In this document: piece after piece, positions 36,093 to 48,900 of the stretch
Layout: every line of letters begins with the position of its first letter
Position numbering within the stretch: position 1 is the first letter of the stretch
Assembly (NCBI RefSeq): GCF_900292015.1
Contig: NZ_LR130759.1
Location: 4,960,001 to 5,024,000, forward strand
Reading direction: 5' to 3'
From: Mycobacterium basiliense
Lineage (GTDB): Bacteria > Actinomycetota > Actinomycetes > Mycobacteriales > Mycobacteriaceae
Length of the DNA: 64,000 nt
Notes under the pieces: generated by a model
What the model was told of the DNA's origin: nothing
The model's input: the letters and a program-made list of their open reading frames with translations, nothing else
The model's database searches: none
Program-made: the position numbers and the translations under genes

Positions 36093-39000
36093 ATGTCGTA
36101 CCTGCTTGCTGCGCCAGAGACGATGACGGCAGTCGCCGCCGATTTGGCCAGTCTTGGCTCGTCGATCGCTGCCGCCAACGCGGCCGCGGCCAGCCGTACG
36201 ACAACAGTATTGACCGCTGCCGCCGACGAGGTATCCACGGCCATTGCCACGCTCTTCTCCCAGCACGCCGCGGGCTACCAGACGATGGCCGCGCAGGTGG
36301 CGACGTTTCATAGCCAGTTGACGCAAACCCTGAACACGGCCGGGTGGTCATACGCCGCCGCAGAGGCGGCCAACGCATCGCCGCTGGAATCGGCGATTAA
36401 TGCGATAAGTGCGCCGGCGCAAACTTTCCTGTCGCGCCCACTGATCGGCAACGGCGCCAACGCGACGACACCCGGCGGCAACGGCGGAGACGGCGGTTGG
36501 TTGTTTGGCAGCGGCGGCAACGGGGCCGCCGGGGCCGCCGGCCAGGCCGGTGGGCACGGCGGCTCGGCCGGGCTGTGGGGCAATGGTGGCGCGGGCGGCA
36601 CCGGCGGCACGGGCGGCGCTGCCGGCGGTAACGGCGGCAGCGGCGGGCTGCTATTCGGCGCCGGCGGCGCCGGCGGCACGGGCGGCACCGGCGCCACTGG
36701 TTCCATGGGTGGTACCGGCGGCAACGGGGGCAATAGCGCGTGGTTAATAGGCGGCGGCGGCGTCGGCGGGGCCGGCGGCATGGGCGGAACCGACGGCGGT
36801 ACCGGCGGCTACGGCGGTAACGGCGGCGACGGCGCGTGGTTGATTGGCGCCGGTGGGGCGGGCGGAGCCGGTGGCATCGGGGCGACGGGCACCGCAGGCG
36901 GTGGGAATGCCGGTAACGGAGGCACCGGCGGCAACGGCGGCGCGGGTGGACTGTTCATGAACGGCGGGGACGGCGGCGCGGGCGGCCAGGGCGGGGACGG
37001 CACGGCAGGTTCGGCCGCGGCCAGCGCCGGCGGGACCGGAGGAAATGGCGGCCTGGGTGGCAACGGCGGCGCCGGGGGCACGGGCGGTGCTGGGCCGGTG
37101 TTGTTCGGCCACGGTGGCGCCGGCGGCCTCGGCGGCCAGGGCGGCACCGGCGGCATGGGTGGCACCGGCGGCGCCGGCACCAACACCATCACCGCCGGCA
37201 CCGGAGGTGACGGCGGAAATGGCGGGGCGGCCGGCAATGGCGGTGCGGCCGGAGCCGCCGGACTGCTGACCAACGCCGGCCTTGCTGGCACGTTCGGAGC
37301 CGGCGGCACCGGCGGCACCGGCGGCACCGGCGGTGCCGGCGCGATGGGCAGCAACGGCGTCAACCTGGGCGACGACGGCACCGCCGGCTTGGGGGGCGGC
37401 CAAGGCGGTAACGGCGGCAACGGCGGAGCTGCCGTCGGCGGTGGCGTCGCCGGCAACGGCGGGCAGGGCGGCGCCGGCGGTCAAGGCGGAGGCGGAGGCG
37501 ACGGCGCCAACGGAGTCGCCGGTGGCGGCGTCGCCGGCGCTGGTGGCAACGGCGGTAACGGTGGGCTGGGCGGCGAGCCAGGTACCGGTGGTTTCGCCGG
37601 CGCCGGCGGCGGTGGTCAGGCAGGCAGCCTCGGCATCGGCGGCACCGGCGGGACCGGAGGAAATGGCGGCAACGGCAGCAGCGGAGGCGACGGCAGCAAC
37701 GGTGCTACCGCCGCCAACGGGGACCCTGGGGTAGCGGGAGGCGCCGGCGGTAAGGGCGGGGACGGCGGCCAAGGGGGTACCAACGGCACCGGCGGCGACG
37801 GCGGCGACGGCGGCAACGGCGCCGACGGCGGTAGTGGTGGCACCGGCGGCGGGGGGACGTCAACTCAAGCCGGCGGCAACGGTGGCGCGGGGGCCGCTGG
37901 CGGCGACGGCGGCGCGCCCGGAGCGGCCGGCCTGGCCGGTGCGGGTGGTCAAGCAGGCAGCTCTGGCGTTGGCGGCAACGGCGGCTTGGGCGGCAATGGC
38001 GGACAAGGCGGCGACGGCGTCGACGGCGCCGATGGGCTACTTTTCTCCGGCGACGCTGGCGGCGACGGCACCGCGGGCGGCAGTGGTGGTAACGGCGGTT
38101 CGGGCGGGGCCGCCGGCGCGAACGGCGGGACCGGCGGTAGCGGCGGCAACGGCGGCAACGGCGGCCAGGGCGGTAGCGGCGGCGAGGGCGGCAGCGGAAC
38201 CACCGGCATATCCACCGCGCCCGCCGGCGGAGCCGGTGGCGGCGGCGGCAGCGGCGCCAATGGCGGGGCGGGCGGCAACGCCGGCGATGCCGGGGGCATC
38301 GGCGGAACCGGCGGCATCGGCGGCACCGGCGGCAACGCCGGCGTGGGCGGCCAAGGCGGCGCCGGCGGCGCCGCGACGGACCCTGGCCTGGGTGTTGGGA
38401 CTGAGGCAAAGGGCGGGCAAGGAGGTTCCGGCGGCCAAGGCGGCGAGGGCGGGCAAGGCGGCAACGGCGGCGCCGCGGGCGTCGGTGGGCAAGGGGGCGT
38501 CGGCGGAGACGCCGGAAGTGGCGGCGCCGGCGGTAGGGGCGGCGATGGCGGCAACGGTGTGCAGGGCACCACGATCGCGGCCCCCGGATCCGGCGGCGAC
38601 GGCGGTGGTGGCGGCAATGCCGGCAATGGCGGCATTGGCGGCACGGGCGGCGCCGGAGCCACCAACACCCAAGCCGGCAAGGGCGGGACCGGCGGGTCCG
38701 GCGGCAATGCCGGCCGGGGTGGCGACGGCGGCGATGGCGCGTTCGGTGGCCTTACCAGCGATGGCAGGTCAGGTGCGGGCGGCAGCGGTGGCGACGCCGG
38801 CACGGCCGGAAATGGCGGTCAAGGCGGCACCGGCGGCGCTGGGCCCATTCGCGGCAACGGGGGCCTCGGCGGCGACGGCGGCGACGGCGCCGACGGCGGC
38901 GATGGCGCCGCAGGTGCCATCGGCGCACAGTTCGTCCCCGCCAGCAGCTTGCCGACCCCCTCGGGCGGAGCCGGCGGCAGTGGCGGTGGCGGAAGCAACG

Positions 39001-40313
39001 GCGGCGCGCCCGGAGCGGGCGGCAGCCTGGGCACCGGCAGCGGAGGCAGCGCCGGCGCGCAGGGCGCCGGCGGCGACGGCGGAAATGGCGGCAACGGCGG
39101 CAACGGCGGCCAAGGTGCGGGTGCCGTCAATACGGCCTACAGCCCAAACGAGCCCCAGGCCGGGACCGGAACCACCGGCACCTCGGGCACGACGGGCGGT
39201 GACGGGGGCCCCGGCGATGTCGGCATGCCTGACGTCGCCCCGCCGGTAGGAACCCCAATCACGCAAGTCCAGCAGGGCGGAGACGGCGGTGCCGGCGGCG
39301 CTGGGAGCAACGGCAGCGGTGATGCCAGCGGCGGAAAGGGCGGAGCTGGCGGGACCGGCAGCATTCTCGGCGGACCCGGCGGTAACGGCGGCGCCGGCGG
39401 TAACGCCTCGGCCAGCGATACAGCGACGGCCGGTGACGGTGGGCAGGGCGGAGCCGGCGGCGGGTTCGCGGCCGGTGGCAACGGCGGAAACGGCGGCAAC
39501 GTCACCGCCGGATCGACTGGCAGCGTCGCCGGCAACGGCGGTGATGGCGGCAACGCCACGAACGGCACCATCGAAGGTTTTCCCGCTGGTGGCAATGGTG
39601 CTAGCGGGGGGACCGGCGGCAACGGCGGCGACGTGGACCTGGGCGCCACCGGCACCGCCGGCAACGGCGGCAATGGCGGCAACGGCAATGACGGCACCCT
39701 CAATGCCGGCACGGGTGGCAACGGCGGCAACGGCGGCTCGGCCGGCGCCGGCGGTGCCAACGGAGGCAACGGTGGCACCGGGGGTACCGGCGGAAACGGC
39801 GGCAAGGGTGGCAGCGGTGTCATAGGCGGCAGCGGCGGGGGCGGCGGTAACGGCGGCACCAACAACGGCAGCGGTGACAGTGGTAACGGTGGCAACGGCG
39901 GCACCGGCGGCGTCGGCTCTGCGGGTGCGGCCGGCGGCACCGGCGGTCAGGGCGGCAACGGCGGCTCCGCCGGTTCCGGCGGCGGTGTCGCTGGCAACGG
40001 CGGCAGCGGCGGCGCCGGCGGCCAGGGTGGCACCGGCGGCGACGGCGGCGTCGGCGGAGACGGCGGGACGGGCGTCACATCGGGTGCCGGCGGCACCGGC
40101 GGTAACGGAGGCGCCAGCGGTGCCGGTGGGGATGGCGGCAGCGGCGGACTCTCCGGCACCGGACAAGCCGGTGGCGTGGGCGGCGACGGCGACCCGAGCG
40201 AAGACGGGGGCGACGGCCAGGCCGGCACCGGTGCCATCGGCGGTGTGGGCGGCACCGGCGCCACCGGCTCCGATGGCGGCGCCGCCGGTTTGGGCGGCAA
40301 CGCCATAGTGTGA
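36093..40313 (+). CDS. PE_PGRS family protein (at the PE_PGRS53 position)
   Basis: 1406 residues from ATG 36093 (AAGG upstream). The PE domain is residues 1 to about 100 ([20 protein letters not shown]...), with the type VII export motif YxxxE at Tyr87-Glu91 (YAAAE). The linker [15 protein letters not shown] near residues 114-128 is the GRPLI-type outer-membrane anchor. About 1270 residues of Gly-Gly-X/Gly-Ala repeats follow, irregular, with no long fixed period, ending GGNAIV. It should be exported by ESX-5 to the cell surface. Near in size and place to Rv3507. Gly-rich GGXGXD pieces could bind calcium. Confidence 0.93.
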   Translation: MSYLLAAPETMTAVAADLASLGSSIAAANAAAASRTTTVLTAAADEVSTAIATLFSQHAAGYQTMAAQVATFHSQLTQTLNTAGWSYAAAEAANASPLESAINAISAPAQTFLSRPLIGNGANATTPGGNGGDGGWLFGSGGNGAAGAAGQAGGHGGSAGLWGNGGAGGTGGTGGAAGGNGGSGGLLFGAGGAGGTGGTGATGSMGGTGGNGGNSAWLIGGGGVGGAGGMGGTDGGTGGYGGNGGDGAWLIGAGGAGGAGGIGATGTAGGGNAGNGGTGGNGGAGGLFMNGGDGGAGGQGGDGTAGSAAASAGGTGGNGGLGGNGGAGGTGGAGPVLFGHGGAGGLGGQGGTGGMGGTGGAGTNTITAGTGGDGGNGGAAGNGGAAGAAGLLTNAGLAGTFGAGGTGGTGGTGGAGAMGSNGVNLGDDGTAGLGGGQGGNGGNGGAAVGGGVAGNGGQGGAGGQGGGGGDGANGVAGGGVAGAGGNGGNGGLGGEPGTGGFAGAGGGGQAGSLGIGGTGGTGGNGGNGSSGGDGSNGATAANGDPGVAGGAGGKGGDGGQGGTNGTGGDGGDGGNGADGGSGGTGGGGTSTQAGGNGGAGAAGGDGGAPGAAGLAGAGGQAGSSGVGGNGGLGGNGGQGGDGVDGADGLLFSGDAGGDGTAGGSGGNGGSGGAAGANGGTGGSGGNGGNGGQGGSGGEGGSGTTGISTAPAGGAGGGGGSGANGGAGGNAGDAGGIGGTGGIGGTGGNAGVGGQGGAGGAATDPGLGVGTEAKGGQGGSGGQGGEGGQGGNGGAAGVGGQGGVGGDAGSGGAGGRGGDGGNGVQGTTIAAPGSGGDGGGGGNAGNGGIGGTGGAGATNTQAGKGGTGGSGGNAGRGGDGGDGAFGGLTSDGRSGAGGSGGDAGTAGNGGQGGTGGAGPIRGNGGLGGDGGDGADGGDGAAGAIGAQFVPASSLPTPSGGAGGSGGGGSNGGAPGAGGSLGTGSGGSAGAQGAGGDGGNGGNGGNGGQGAGAVNTAYSPNEPQAGTGTTGTSGTTGGDGGPGDVGMPDVAPPVGTPITQVQQGGDGGAGGAGSNGSGDASGGKGGAGGTGSILGGPGGNGGAGGNASASDTATAGDGGQGGAGGGFAAGGNGGNGGNVTAGSTGSVAGNGGDGGNATNGTIEGFPAGGNGASGGTGGNGGDVDLGATGTAGNGGNGGNGNDGTLNAGTGGNGGNGGSAGAGGANGGNGGTGGTGGNGGKGGSGVIGGSGGGGGNGGTNNGSGDSGNGGNGGTGGVGSAGAAGGTGGQGGNGGSAGSGGGVAGNGGSGGAGGQGGTGGDGGVGGDGGTGVTSGAGGTGGNGGASGAGGDGGSGGLSGTGQAGGVGGDGDPSEDGGDGQAGTGAIGGVGGTGATGSDGGAAGLGGNAIV

Positions 40314-40384
40314 GCCACGTCCGTCCGCCATGGCGGGGACAGTGCGCGTCGGGACCATTCCGCTTTATCCGCGACCGGCGGCGG

Positions 40385-41932
40385 CTATCCCAATAGCGAT
40401 GGCACCACCGCGTCGATCAAGTGCGGCCCCGGTTCGGCCACCGACTCGCGCAGGGCGTCGGCGAACTCTTCACACGTGCTAACGCGTCGCGCCGGGACAC
40501 CCATACCTTCGGCAAGCCTGACGAAATCCATTGTCGGGCGGGATATGTCGAGAAGATCTAACGCTTTGGGGCCGGGCGCCGATCCCGCGCCGACGCGTTG
40601 CAGCTCGACCCGCAGTATGTCGTAGGCGCCGTTGTTGTAGATCACGGTTGTGACGTTGAGGTTCTCTCGCGCCTGGGTCCACAAACCCGAAATCGTGTAC
40701 ATCGCCGACCCGTCGGACTGCAGGCACAGCACCGGACGCTCCGGCGCGGCGACGGCGGCGCCCACCGCCGCCGGAATGCCATAGCCGATCGCCCCGCCGG
40801 TCAACGTCAGCCAGTCATGAGCGGGCGCTCCTGCGGTCGCCTGCGGCAGCATCACGCCGGAGGTGTTGGACTCGTCGACGACAATCGCCGCGTCAGGCAT
40901 CAGCGCGCCGATCACGTCGGCCGCCGTTATCGAGGTCAGCGAGCCCGTCGGCAGTTCGGGTCGCCACGCACTCGCTACCGGTGCGCTTGTCCCCGGCGCC
41001 AGCTCGTCAGCCAACGCGACCAAGGCGTCGGCCGCTCCCCTGTGCTCGGCGAGCACGTGTACCGCGCAGCCGGCCGGCACCAGGTCGCTCGCCATGCCCG
41101 GGTAAGCGAAGAACGACACCGGTGATTTGGCCCCGGCCAGCACCAGGTGCTTTGCGCCGTCGAGTTGCGCGGCGGCCGCCTCCGCGAAATACCCGAGGCG
41201 CTCGACCGCCGGGACCCCGGCACCGCGCTCCAGCCGAGTGGGAAACGTCTCGCACAACCAACGGGCCCCGGTTGCCTCTGCGATCCGAGCGGCCGCGGCC
41301 AAACCCGGCCCACGGGTCGCATCCCCGCCGACCAGGATCATGGCCGGCTCTGCCGAACGCAGCACCTTCGCAATCGTCCCGAGATCGGTCGTGGTTGGCG
41401 CGGGCTGTGCGGGTTTCAGTGCGGCCGGCCCAGCGCCATCGGACCAGGACGCATCCGCGGGCAGAATCACCGTCGAAATCTGCGGACCCGACCGGCTCGC
41501 CACGATGGCCTCCGCGGTATCCGCCCCGACGTCCGTCGCCGTCTGGGTCCGGCGCACCCACCCCGACACCGTGCCCGCGATCGCGTCGATATCGGATTCC
41601 AAAGGGGCGTCGTACTTCTTGTGATACGTCGCATGGTCACCGACGACAACCACCATCGGCACCCGAGCTCGGCGCGCATTGTGCAGGTTGGCCAACCCGT
41701 TGCCCAGTCCGGGGCCCAGGTGGAGCAGCACCGCCGCGGGCCGGTCTGCGATGCGGGCATACCCGTCAGCGGCTCCGGTGGCCACGCCCTCGAAGAGGGT
41801 CAGCACCCCGCGCATGTTTGGGACGGTGTCCAGCGCCGCCACAAAATGCATCTCCGACGTGCCGGGATTGGCGAAGCAGACGTCGACACCGCCGTCGACC
41901 AAGGTGTTGATCAGGGCCTGAGCACCGTTCAC
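40385..41932 (-). CDS. ilvX: Thiamin-diphosphate enzyme IlvX (acetolactate synthase-like)
   Basis: 515 residues from GTG 41932, equal to H37Rv IlvX (Rv3509c). Three-domain ThDP enzyme. The activating Glu lies in LFEGVATGAADGYAR (near residue 50). The ThDP/Mg motif is a variant, LQSDGSAMYTISGLW...VIYNN near residue 430, with SDG in place of GDG. The N-terminus FANPGTSEMHFVAAL is closer to benzoylformate/oxalyl-CoA decarboxylases than to true acetolactate synthases. No regulatory subunit gene is adjacent, so a branched-chain amino-acid role is doubtful. Follows the amidohydrolase gene by 4 bp, probably co-translated. Confidence 0.9.
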   Translation of the reverse strand: MNGAQALINTLVDGGVDVCFANPGTSEMHFVAALDTVPNMRGVLTLFEGVATGAADGYARIADRPAAVLLHLGPGLGNGLANLHNARRARVPMVVVVGDHATYHKKYDAPLESDIDAIAGTVSGWVRRTQTATDVGADTAEAIVASRSGPQISTVILPADASWSDGAGPAALKPAQPAPTTTDLGTIAKVLRSAEPAMILVGGDATRGPGLAAAARIAEATGARWLCETFPTRLERGAGVPAVERLGYFAEAAAAQLDGAKHLVLAGAKSPVSFFAYPGMASDLVPAGCAVHVLAEHRGAADALVALADELAPGTSAPVASAWRPELPTGSLTSITAADVIGALMPDAAIVVDESNTSGVMLPQATAGAPAHDWLTLTGGAIGYGIPAAVGAAVAAPERPVLCLQSDGSAMYTISGLWTQARENLNVTTVIYNNGAYDILRVELQRVGAGSAPGPKALDLLDISRPTMDFVRLAEGMGVPARRVSTCEEFADALRESVAEPGPHLIDAVVPSLLG

Positions 41933-41936
41933 CTGT

Positions 41937-42776
41937 CTACTCCTTTGCTGGGGTTCGATTAGCGAGCCCGAAGACTCGCTCGGCGTTGGCGTACAGAAAG
42001 TCGCGTCGAGCCTCGTCGGCCAGGCCGAGTTCGTCAAGGCCCGCCAAAGCGTGGGAGTGGGCGATCATCGGGTAGTTGGTACCGAAGAGGACCTTCCGCT
42101 GCCCGGTGCCGGTTTTCATGAACCGGACCAGCTCGTCGGGCAGCCGCTTGATCGTGTAGGCGGAGGTGTCGATGTAGACGTTCTCGTGCTTGCGGGCGAC
42201 AGCAACCATCTCTTCGGTCCACGGATAGCCGACGTGGCCACACACGATCGCCAGCTCCAGAAAATCGAGTGCGACCTGATCGATGTAGGGGATCGGGCGC
42301 CCGGTCTCCGATGGTCGCAACGGGCCGGTGTGCCCTACCTGGGTGCAAAACGGCACTGCCGATTCCACGCACTCGGCGAAAAGCGGATAGTAGCGCCGAT
42401 CGGTGGGTGGCGCGTTCCACAGCCAAGGGACCACCCGCAGGCCGACGAATCCGTCATCGTGCACGCGGCGCCGCAGCTCGCGAACCGCTTGCATCGGATG
42501 ATCGAGGTCGACCGCGGCGAGACCGGCAAACCTGTTTGGGTGCAACCGAACCCATTGTGCGACCTCATCATTGGAGACCAATTCCTGGCCGCCCGGAGCG
42601 TGCCATGCGCTAAGCAAACCCACCCCAACATCGGCGGCATCCATCGAGGCGATGGTCACCTCGATGGGAATCTCGGAATCTGGCGTTGAACCACCGGTCC
42701 AGCGGCGCAGCGAGGCCAACATGTCGCTGCGCAGAAACCGTTGCGAAGGATGCTGCATCCATACATCGATCGTCAT
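41937..42776 (-). CDS. Amidohydrolase family protein (Rv3510c-like)
   Basis: 279 residues, ATG 42776. TIM-barrel amidohydrolase-2 (ACMSD/decarboxylase-like) pattern: TIDVWMQHP at the N-terminus, FCTQVGHTGP near residue 140, and CGHVGYPWTEEM...YIDTSAYTIKRLP near residue 180. LFGTNYPMIAH comes near the end, where canonical members have a metal-binding Asp (GSDYP). The usual HxH is absent (VWM instead), so the metal centre is altered. Paired with ilvX, it suggests a small decarboxylation or C-C lyase pathway; substrate unknown. Confidence 0.85.
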   Translation of the reverse strand: MTIDVWMQHPSQRFLRSDMLASLRRWTGGSTPDSEIPIEVTIASMDAADVGVGLLSAWHAPGGQELVSNDEVAQWVRLHPNRFAGLAAVDLDHPMQAVRELRRRVHDDGFVGLRVVPWLWNAPPTDRRYYPLFAECVESAVPFCTQVGHTGPLRPSETGRPIPYIDQVALDFLELAIVCGHVGYPWTEEMVAVARKHENVYIDTSAYTIKRLPDELVRFMKTGTGQRKVLFGTNYPMIAHSHALAGLDELGLADEARRDFLYANAERVFGLANRTPAKE

Positions 42777-42996
42777 CGCGATTTGACTGTAGACGCCGTG
42801 GTGACGCTGACGTGGTGAACCAGCGAAAGGCCGTCTCCCCCGCGCTCGGCACTCGGGCCCATCGCGGCGGACCGAGGCGAATTAGATATCCGTAAAACGA
42901 AGACAATGACGTTCGCGAAAATTATGCTTCTCGCTAGCGATCCCGGCGTGGGGCGGAGATTGTCAAGTCCGTCTGCGCCGTTTGGAGAGTGCCGCT

Positions 42997-45900
42997 GTGT
43001 CGTATGTCTTCGTGTCCCCTGAAGTCGTTTCGGCAGCAGCGGGGGATCTAGCTAGCATCGGTTCTACGGTCAGCCTGGCCAACGCGGCGGTGTCGGCGGC
43101 GACGACCGAGCTGCTCGCGGCCGGCGCCGATGAGGTCTCGATACGAATCGCGGCGCTGTTCGGCGGCCACGGCCTCGAATATCAAGCCGTCAGCGCTCAG
43201 GTTGCGCAGTTCCAGGAGCGATTCATCCAAACGCTGCGGGCCGGCGCCGGCTCATATTCATGGGCCGAGGCCCAAAACGCCGAAGAAGCGTTGTTCGGTT
43301 TGATCAATGCGCCGACCCAGGCGCTGTTGGGGCGCCCACTAATCGGTGACGGTGCCAACGCAACCACCCCTGGCCGCGCCGGGGGCGACGGCGGGATCCT
43401 GTTCGGTAGCGGCGGCAACGGTGCACCTGGTGGACCGCAGCAGGCTGGCGGTGCCGGTGGGTCTGCGGGCATGTGGGGCAACGGCGGCATCGGCGGTGCC
43501 GGCGGTGTCGGCGCGAACGGCGGAGCCGGTGGCAACGGCGGATGGCTGTTGGGTGTAGGCGGCGCCGGGGGCCCCGGTGGAGCCGGTGGAGCCACCGGCG
43601 GCGCTGGCGGTAACGGCGGAATCCTATGGGGCGGCGGCGGTGTCGGCGGCAGTGGAGGGGCCGGCGGCGGCACCGGCGGCGCCGGCGGACGCGGCGAATT
43701 GCTATTCGGCGCCGGCGGCGCGGGCGGCGCCGGCGGCGCGGACGGGGGCACGGGCGGGGCCGGCGGCGACGGCGGAGTCCTATGGGGTGGCGGCGGTACA
43801 GGCGGAGCTGGCGGGGCCGGCGGCGGCACCGGCGGCGCCGGCGGACGCGGCGAATTGCTATTCGGCGCCGGCGGCGCGGGCGGGGCCGGCGGCACCGGCG
43901 GGGGTGCGGGTGGGGCCGGCGGCGACGGCGGGCTCTTGATTGGCGGTGGCGGAGCTGGCGGCGCCGGTGGAGTCGGCGGCGGCACCGGCGGTGCCGGCGG
44001 GCGCGCCGAGTTCCTGTTCGGCGCGGGCGGCGCCGGCGGCGCCGGCGGAGCGGGCACCGACACTGCTCCAGGTGGTGGCTCCGGCGGTGCCGGCGGCGCC
44101 GGCGGAGCGGGCGGAGCCGGCTGGTTGTTCAGCCACGGCGGCGCCGGTGGCGCTGGCGGTGCTGGTGGGGCAGGCGGCTCGGGCAGCAACGGCGGGCCGC
44201 TAGGCGGTACCGGTGGAGCCGGGGGTACGGGCGGTGCGGGTGGAGCCGGCGGCCACGGAGCTTTGCTGTTCGGCGGCGCAGGAGGCGGGGGCGTTGGCGG
44301 CGCCGGCGGGATCGGTGGCACCGGCGGCACCGGTGCCGACGGCGATCTAGCCGGCCTGGGCGGTATCGGCGGCACTGGCGGCACCGGCGGCGTTGGGGGT
44401 ACCTCAGGCCAAGGGGGGGCCGGTGGTGCTGCCGGTCAATTCTTTAGTTCCGGGGGCGCCGCGGGCGGCACGGGCACTAACGGCGCCGGGGGTTCCGGCG
44501 GTGCTGGTGGGGCCGGGGCTGCCGGCGCCGACGCAGCGCCTGGCTCCGGGGCTACCGGTGGAGCCGGCTTTGCCGGGGGTGCCGGCGGCGCGGGTGGGGA
44601 CGGCGGCGGAACTGGTGCCAGCCAAGGTGCTGGCGGCGTAGGCGGTCACGGTGGCGTTGGCGGTGGCGGTGGCACCGGTGGGGATGGGATCGATAACAGC
44701 GCCAACCCCGGTGTGGCCGGGGGTGACGGTGGTGGCGGCGGTAAAGGTGGAGCCGGCGGCGCCGCCGGGCTCGGTGGTAATGGTCTGGGTGGGCAAGCGG
44801 CCTCCGGGACTGCTGGCGATGGGGGGTCCGGTGGGATCGGTGGTACCGGCGGCGCTGGTGGGGCTGGGGCGATGGGTGCGGCCGGTGGCGGCACCGGCGA
44901 CCAAGGCGCTACCGGTGGGGCCGGCGGCCAAGGCGGGGATGGCGGGGACGCCGGCAACGCCAACGGCGGCACCGCCGGCCAACAAGGCGCCGGCGGCCAA
45001 GGCGGCACCGGCGGCACCGGCGGTGGCGGCGGACAAGGCGGGAATGGCACTGATAACAGCGCCAACCCCGGCCTGGTCGGCGGTGACGGTGGTATGGGCG
45101 GCACTGGTGGCACCGGCGGCGCCGCAGGCCTCGGCGGGGTCGGCACCGGAGGCCAAGCCGCAGCGGGGACTGCCGGCGATGGCGGCACCGGCGGGATCGG
45201 TGGTACCGGCGGCGCTGGTGGGGCCGGGGCGATGGGTGCGACCGGGGGCGGCACCGGCGACCAAGGCGCTACCGGTGGGGCCGGCGGCCAGGGCGGGGAT
45301 GGCGGGGACGCCGGCAATGCCAACGGCGGCACCGCCGGCCAACAAGGCGCGGGCGGCACCGGCGGGACCGGCGGCACCGGCGGTGGCGGCGGACAAGGCG
45401 GGAATGGCACTGATAACAGCGCCAACCCCGGCCTGGTCGGCGGTGACGGTGGTATGGGCGGCACTGGTGGCACCGGTGGCGCTGCCGGCCTCGGCGGCAA
45501 TGGTTTGGGCGGGCAAGCCGCAGCGGGTACTGCCGGCGATGGCGGCACCGGCGGGATCGGTGGTACCGGCGGCGCTGGTGGGGCTGGGGCGATGGGTGCG
45601 ACCGGGGGCGGCACCGGCGACCAAGGCGCTACCGGTGGGGCCGGCGGCCAAGGCGGGGATGGCGGGGACGCCGGCAACGCCAACGGCGGCACCGCCGGCC
45701 AACAAGGCGCGGGCGGCACCGGCGGCACCGGCGGCACCGGCGGTGGCGGCGGACAAGGCGGGAATGGCACTGATAACAGCGCCAACCCCGGCCTGGTCGG
45801 CGGTGACGGTGGTATGGGCGGCACTGGTGGCACCGGTGGCGCTGCCGGCCTCGGCGGCAATGGTTTGGGCGGGCAAGCCGCAGCGGGTACTGCCGGCGAT

Positions 45901-48900
45901 GGCGGCACCGGCGGGATCGGTGGTACCGGCGGCGCTGGTGGGGCTGGGGCGATGGGTGCGGCCGGTGGCGGCACCGGCGACCAAGGCGCTACCGGTGGGG
46001 CCGGCGGCCAAGGCGGCGACGGCGGGGACGCCGGCAATGCCAACGGCGGCACCGCCGGCCAACAAGGCGCGGGCGGCACCGGCGGCACCGGCGGCACCGG
46101 CGGTGGCGGCGGACAAGGCGGGAATGGCACTGATAACAGCGCCAACCCCGGCCTGGTCGGCGGTGACGGTGGTATGGGCGGCACTGGTGGCACCGGTGGC
46201 GCCGCAGGCCTCGGCGGCAATGGTCTGGGCGGGCAAGCCGCAGCGGGTACTGCCGGCGATGGCGGCACCGGCGGGATCGGTGGTACCGGCGGCGCTGGTG
46301 GGGCTGGGGCGATGGGTGCGGCCGGGGGCGGCACCGGCGACCAAGGCGCTACCGGTGGGGCCGGCGGCCAAGGCGGGGATGGCGGGGACGCCGGCAACGC
46401 CAACGGCGGCACCGCCGGCCAACAAGGCGCGGGCGGCACCGGCGGCACCGGCGGCACCGGCGGCACTGGAGGCACCGGCGGGAATGGCACCGATAACAGC
46501 GCCAACCCCGGCCTGGTCGGCGGTGACGGTGGTATGGGCGGCACTGGTGGCACCGGCGGCGCTGCCGGCCTCGGCGGCAATGGTTTGGGCGGGCAAGCCG
46601 CAGCGGGTACTGCCGGCGATGGCGGCACCGGCGGGATCGGTGGTACCGGCGGCGCTGGTGGGGCTGGGGCGATGGGTGCGACCGGGGGCGGCACCGGCGA
46701 CCAAGGCGCTACCGGTGGGGCCGGCGGCCAGGGCGGGGATGGCGGGGACGCCGGCAATGCCAACGGCGGCACCGCCGGCCAACAAGGCGCGGGCGGCACC
46801 GGCGGGACCGGCGGCACCGGCGGCACTGGAGGCACCGGCGGGAATGGCACTGATAACAGCGCCAACCCCGGCCTGGTCGGCGGTGACGGTGGTATGGGCG
46901 GCACTGGTGGCACCGGTGGCGCTGCCGGCCTCGGCGGCAATGGTTTGGGCGGGCAAGCGGCCTCCGGGACTGCCGGCGATGGCGGCACCGGCGGGATCGG
47001 TGGTACCGGCGGCGCTGGTGGGGCTGGGGCGATGGGTGCGACCGGGGGCGGCACCGGCGACCAAGGCGCTACCGGCGGGGCCGGCGGCCAAGGCGGGGAT
47101 GGCGGGGACGCCGGCAACGCCAACGGCGGCACCGCCGGCCAACAAGGCGCGGGCGGCACCGGCGGCACCGGCGGCACCGGCGGTGGCGGCGGACAAGGCG
47201 GTGCCGGTACCGATAACAGCGCCAACCCCGGCCTGGTCGGCGGTGACGGTGGTATGGGCGGCACTGGTGGCACCGGTGGCGCTGCCGGCCTCGGCGGCAA
47301 TGGTTTGGGCGGGCAAGCCGCAGCGGGTACTGCCGGCGATGGCGGCACCGGTGGGATCGGTGGTACCGGCGGCGCTGGTGGGGCTGGGGCGATGGGTGCG
47401 GCCGGGGGCGGCACCGGCGACCAAGGCGCTACCGGTGGGGCCGGCGGCCAAGGCGGGGATGGCGGGGACGCCGGCAACGCCAACGGCGGCACCGCCGGCC
47501 AACAAGGCGCGGGCGGCACCGGCGGCACCGGCGGCACCGGCGGCACTGGAGGCACCGGCGGGAATGGCACTGATAACAGCGCCAACCCCGGCCTGGTCGG
47601 CGGTGACGGTGGTATGGGCGGCACTGGTGGCACCGGTGGCGCTGCCGGCCTCGGCGGCAATGGTTTGGGCGGGCAAGCCGCAGCGGGTACTGCCGGCGAT
47701 GGCGGCACCGGTGGGATCGGTGGTACCGGCGGCGCTGGTGGGGCCGGGGCGATGGGTGCGACCGGGGGCGGCACCGGCGACCAAGGCGCTACCGGTGGGG
47801 CCGGCGGCCAAGGCGGCGACGGCGGGGACGCCGGCAACGCCAACGGCGGCACCGCCGGCCAACAAGGCGCGGGCGGCACCGGCGGCACCGGCGGCACCGG
47901 CGGCACTGGAGGCACCGGCGGGAATGGCACCGACAACAGCGCCAACCCCGGCCTGGTCGGCGGCCAAGGCGGCAAAGGCGGCACTGGTGGCACCGGCGGC
48001 GCCGCCGGCCTCGGCGGGGTCGGCACCGGAGGCCAAGCCGCAGCGGGTACTGCCGGCGATGGCGGCACCGGCGGGATCGGTGGTACCGGCGGCGCTGGTG
48101 GGGCCGGGGCGATGGGTGCGACCGGGGGCGGCACCGGCGACCAAGGCGCTACCGGCGGGGCCGGCGGCCAAGGCGGCGACGGCGGGGACGCCGGCAACGC
48201 CAACGGCGGCACCGCCGGCCAACAAGGCGCCGGCGGCCAAGGCGGCACCGGCGGCACCGGCGGTGGCGGCGGCCAAGGCGGGAATGGCACCGACAACAGC
48301 GCCAACCCCGGCCTGGTCGGCGGCCAAGGCGGCAAAGGCGGCACTGGTGGCACCGGCGGCGCCGCAGGCCTCGGCGGGGTCGGCACCGGAGGCCAAGCCG
48401 CAGCGGGGACTGCCGGCGATGGCGGCACCGGCGGCAAGGGTGGTACCGGCGGCGCTGGTGGGGCCGGGGCGATGGGTGCGACCGGGGGCGGCACCGGCGA
48501 CCAAGGCGCTACCGGCGGGGCCGGCGGCCAAGGCGGCAACGGCGGGGACGCCGGCAACGCCAACGGCGGCACCGCCGGCCAACAAGGCGCGGGCGGCACC
48601 GGCGGCACCGGCGGCACCGGCGGTGGCGGCGGACAAGGCGGTGCCGGTACCGATAACAGCGCCAACCCCGGCCTGGTCGGCGGTGACGGTGGTATGGGCG
48701 GCACTGGTGGCACCGGCGGCGCCGCCGGGCTCGGCGGCAATGGTCTGGGCGGGCAAGCGGCCTCCGGCACCGCCGGGGACGGCGGCACCGGCGGACAAGG
48801 CGGCACCGGCGGACAAGGCGGGGCCGGCAGCACCGGCGCCGCCAACGGCGGCACCGGCGGACAAGGCGCCACCGGGGGCGCCGGCGGCCAAGGCGGCAAC

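Noticed and set aside
40325..40336. Perfect palindrome CCGCCATGGCGG between the convergent PE_PGRS and ilvX
   Set aside because: No loop and no T-run, so not convincing as a terminator; short palindromes of this composition are expected by chance in such G+C-rich DNA.
36308..40358. Long antisense Pro- or Ala-rich ORFs over the first PE_PGRS
   Set aside because: Shadows of GC-rich Gly codons; no start signal or recognised domain.
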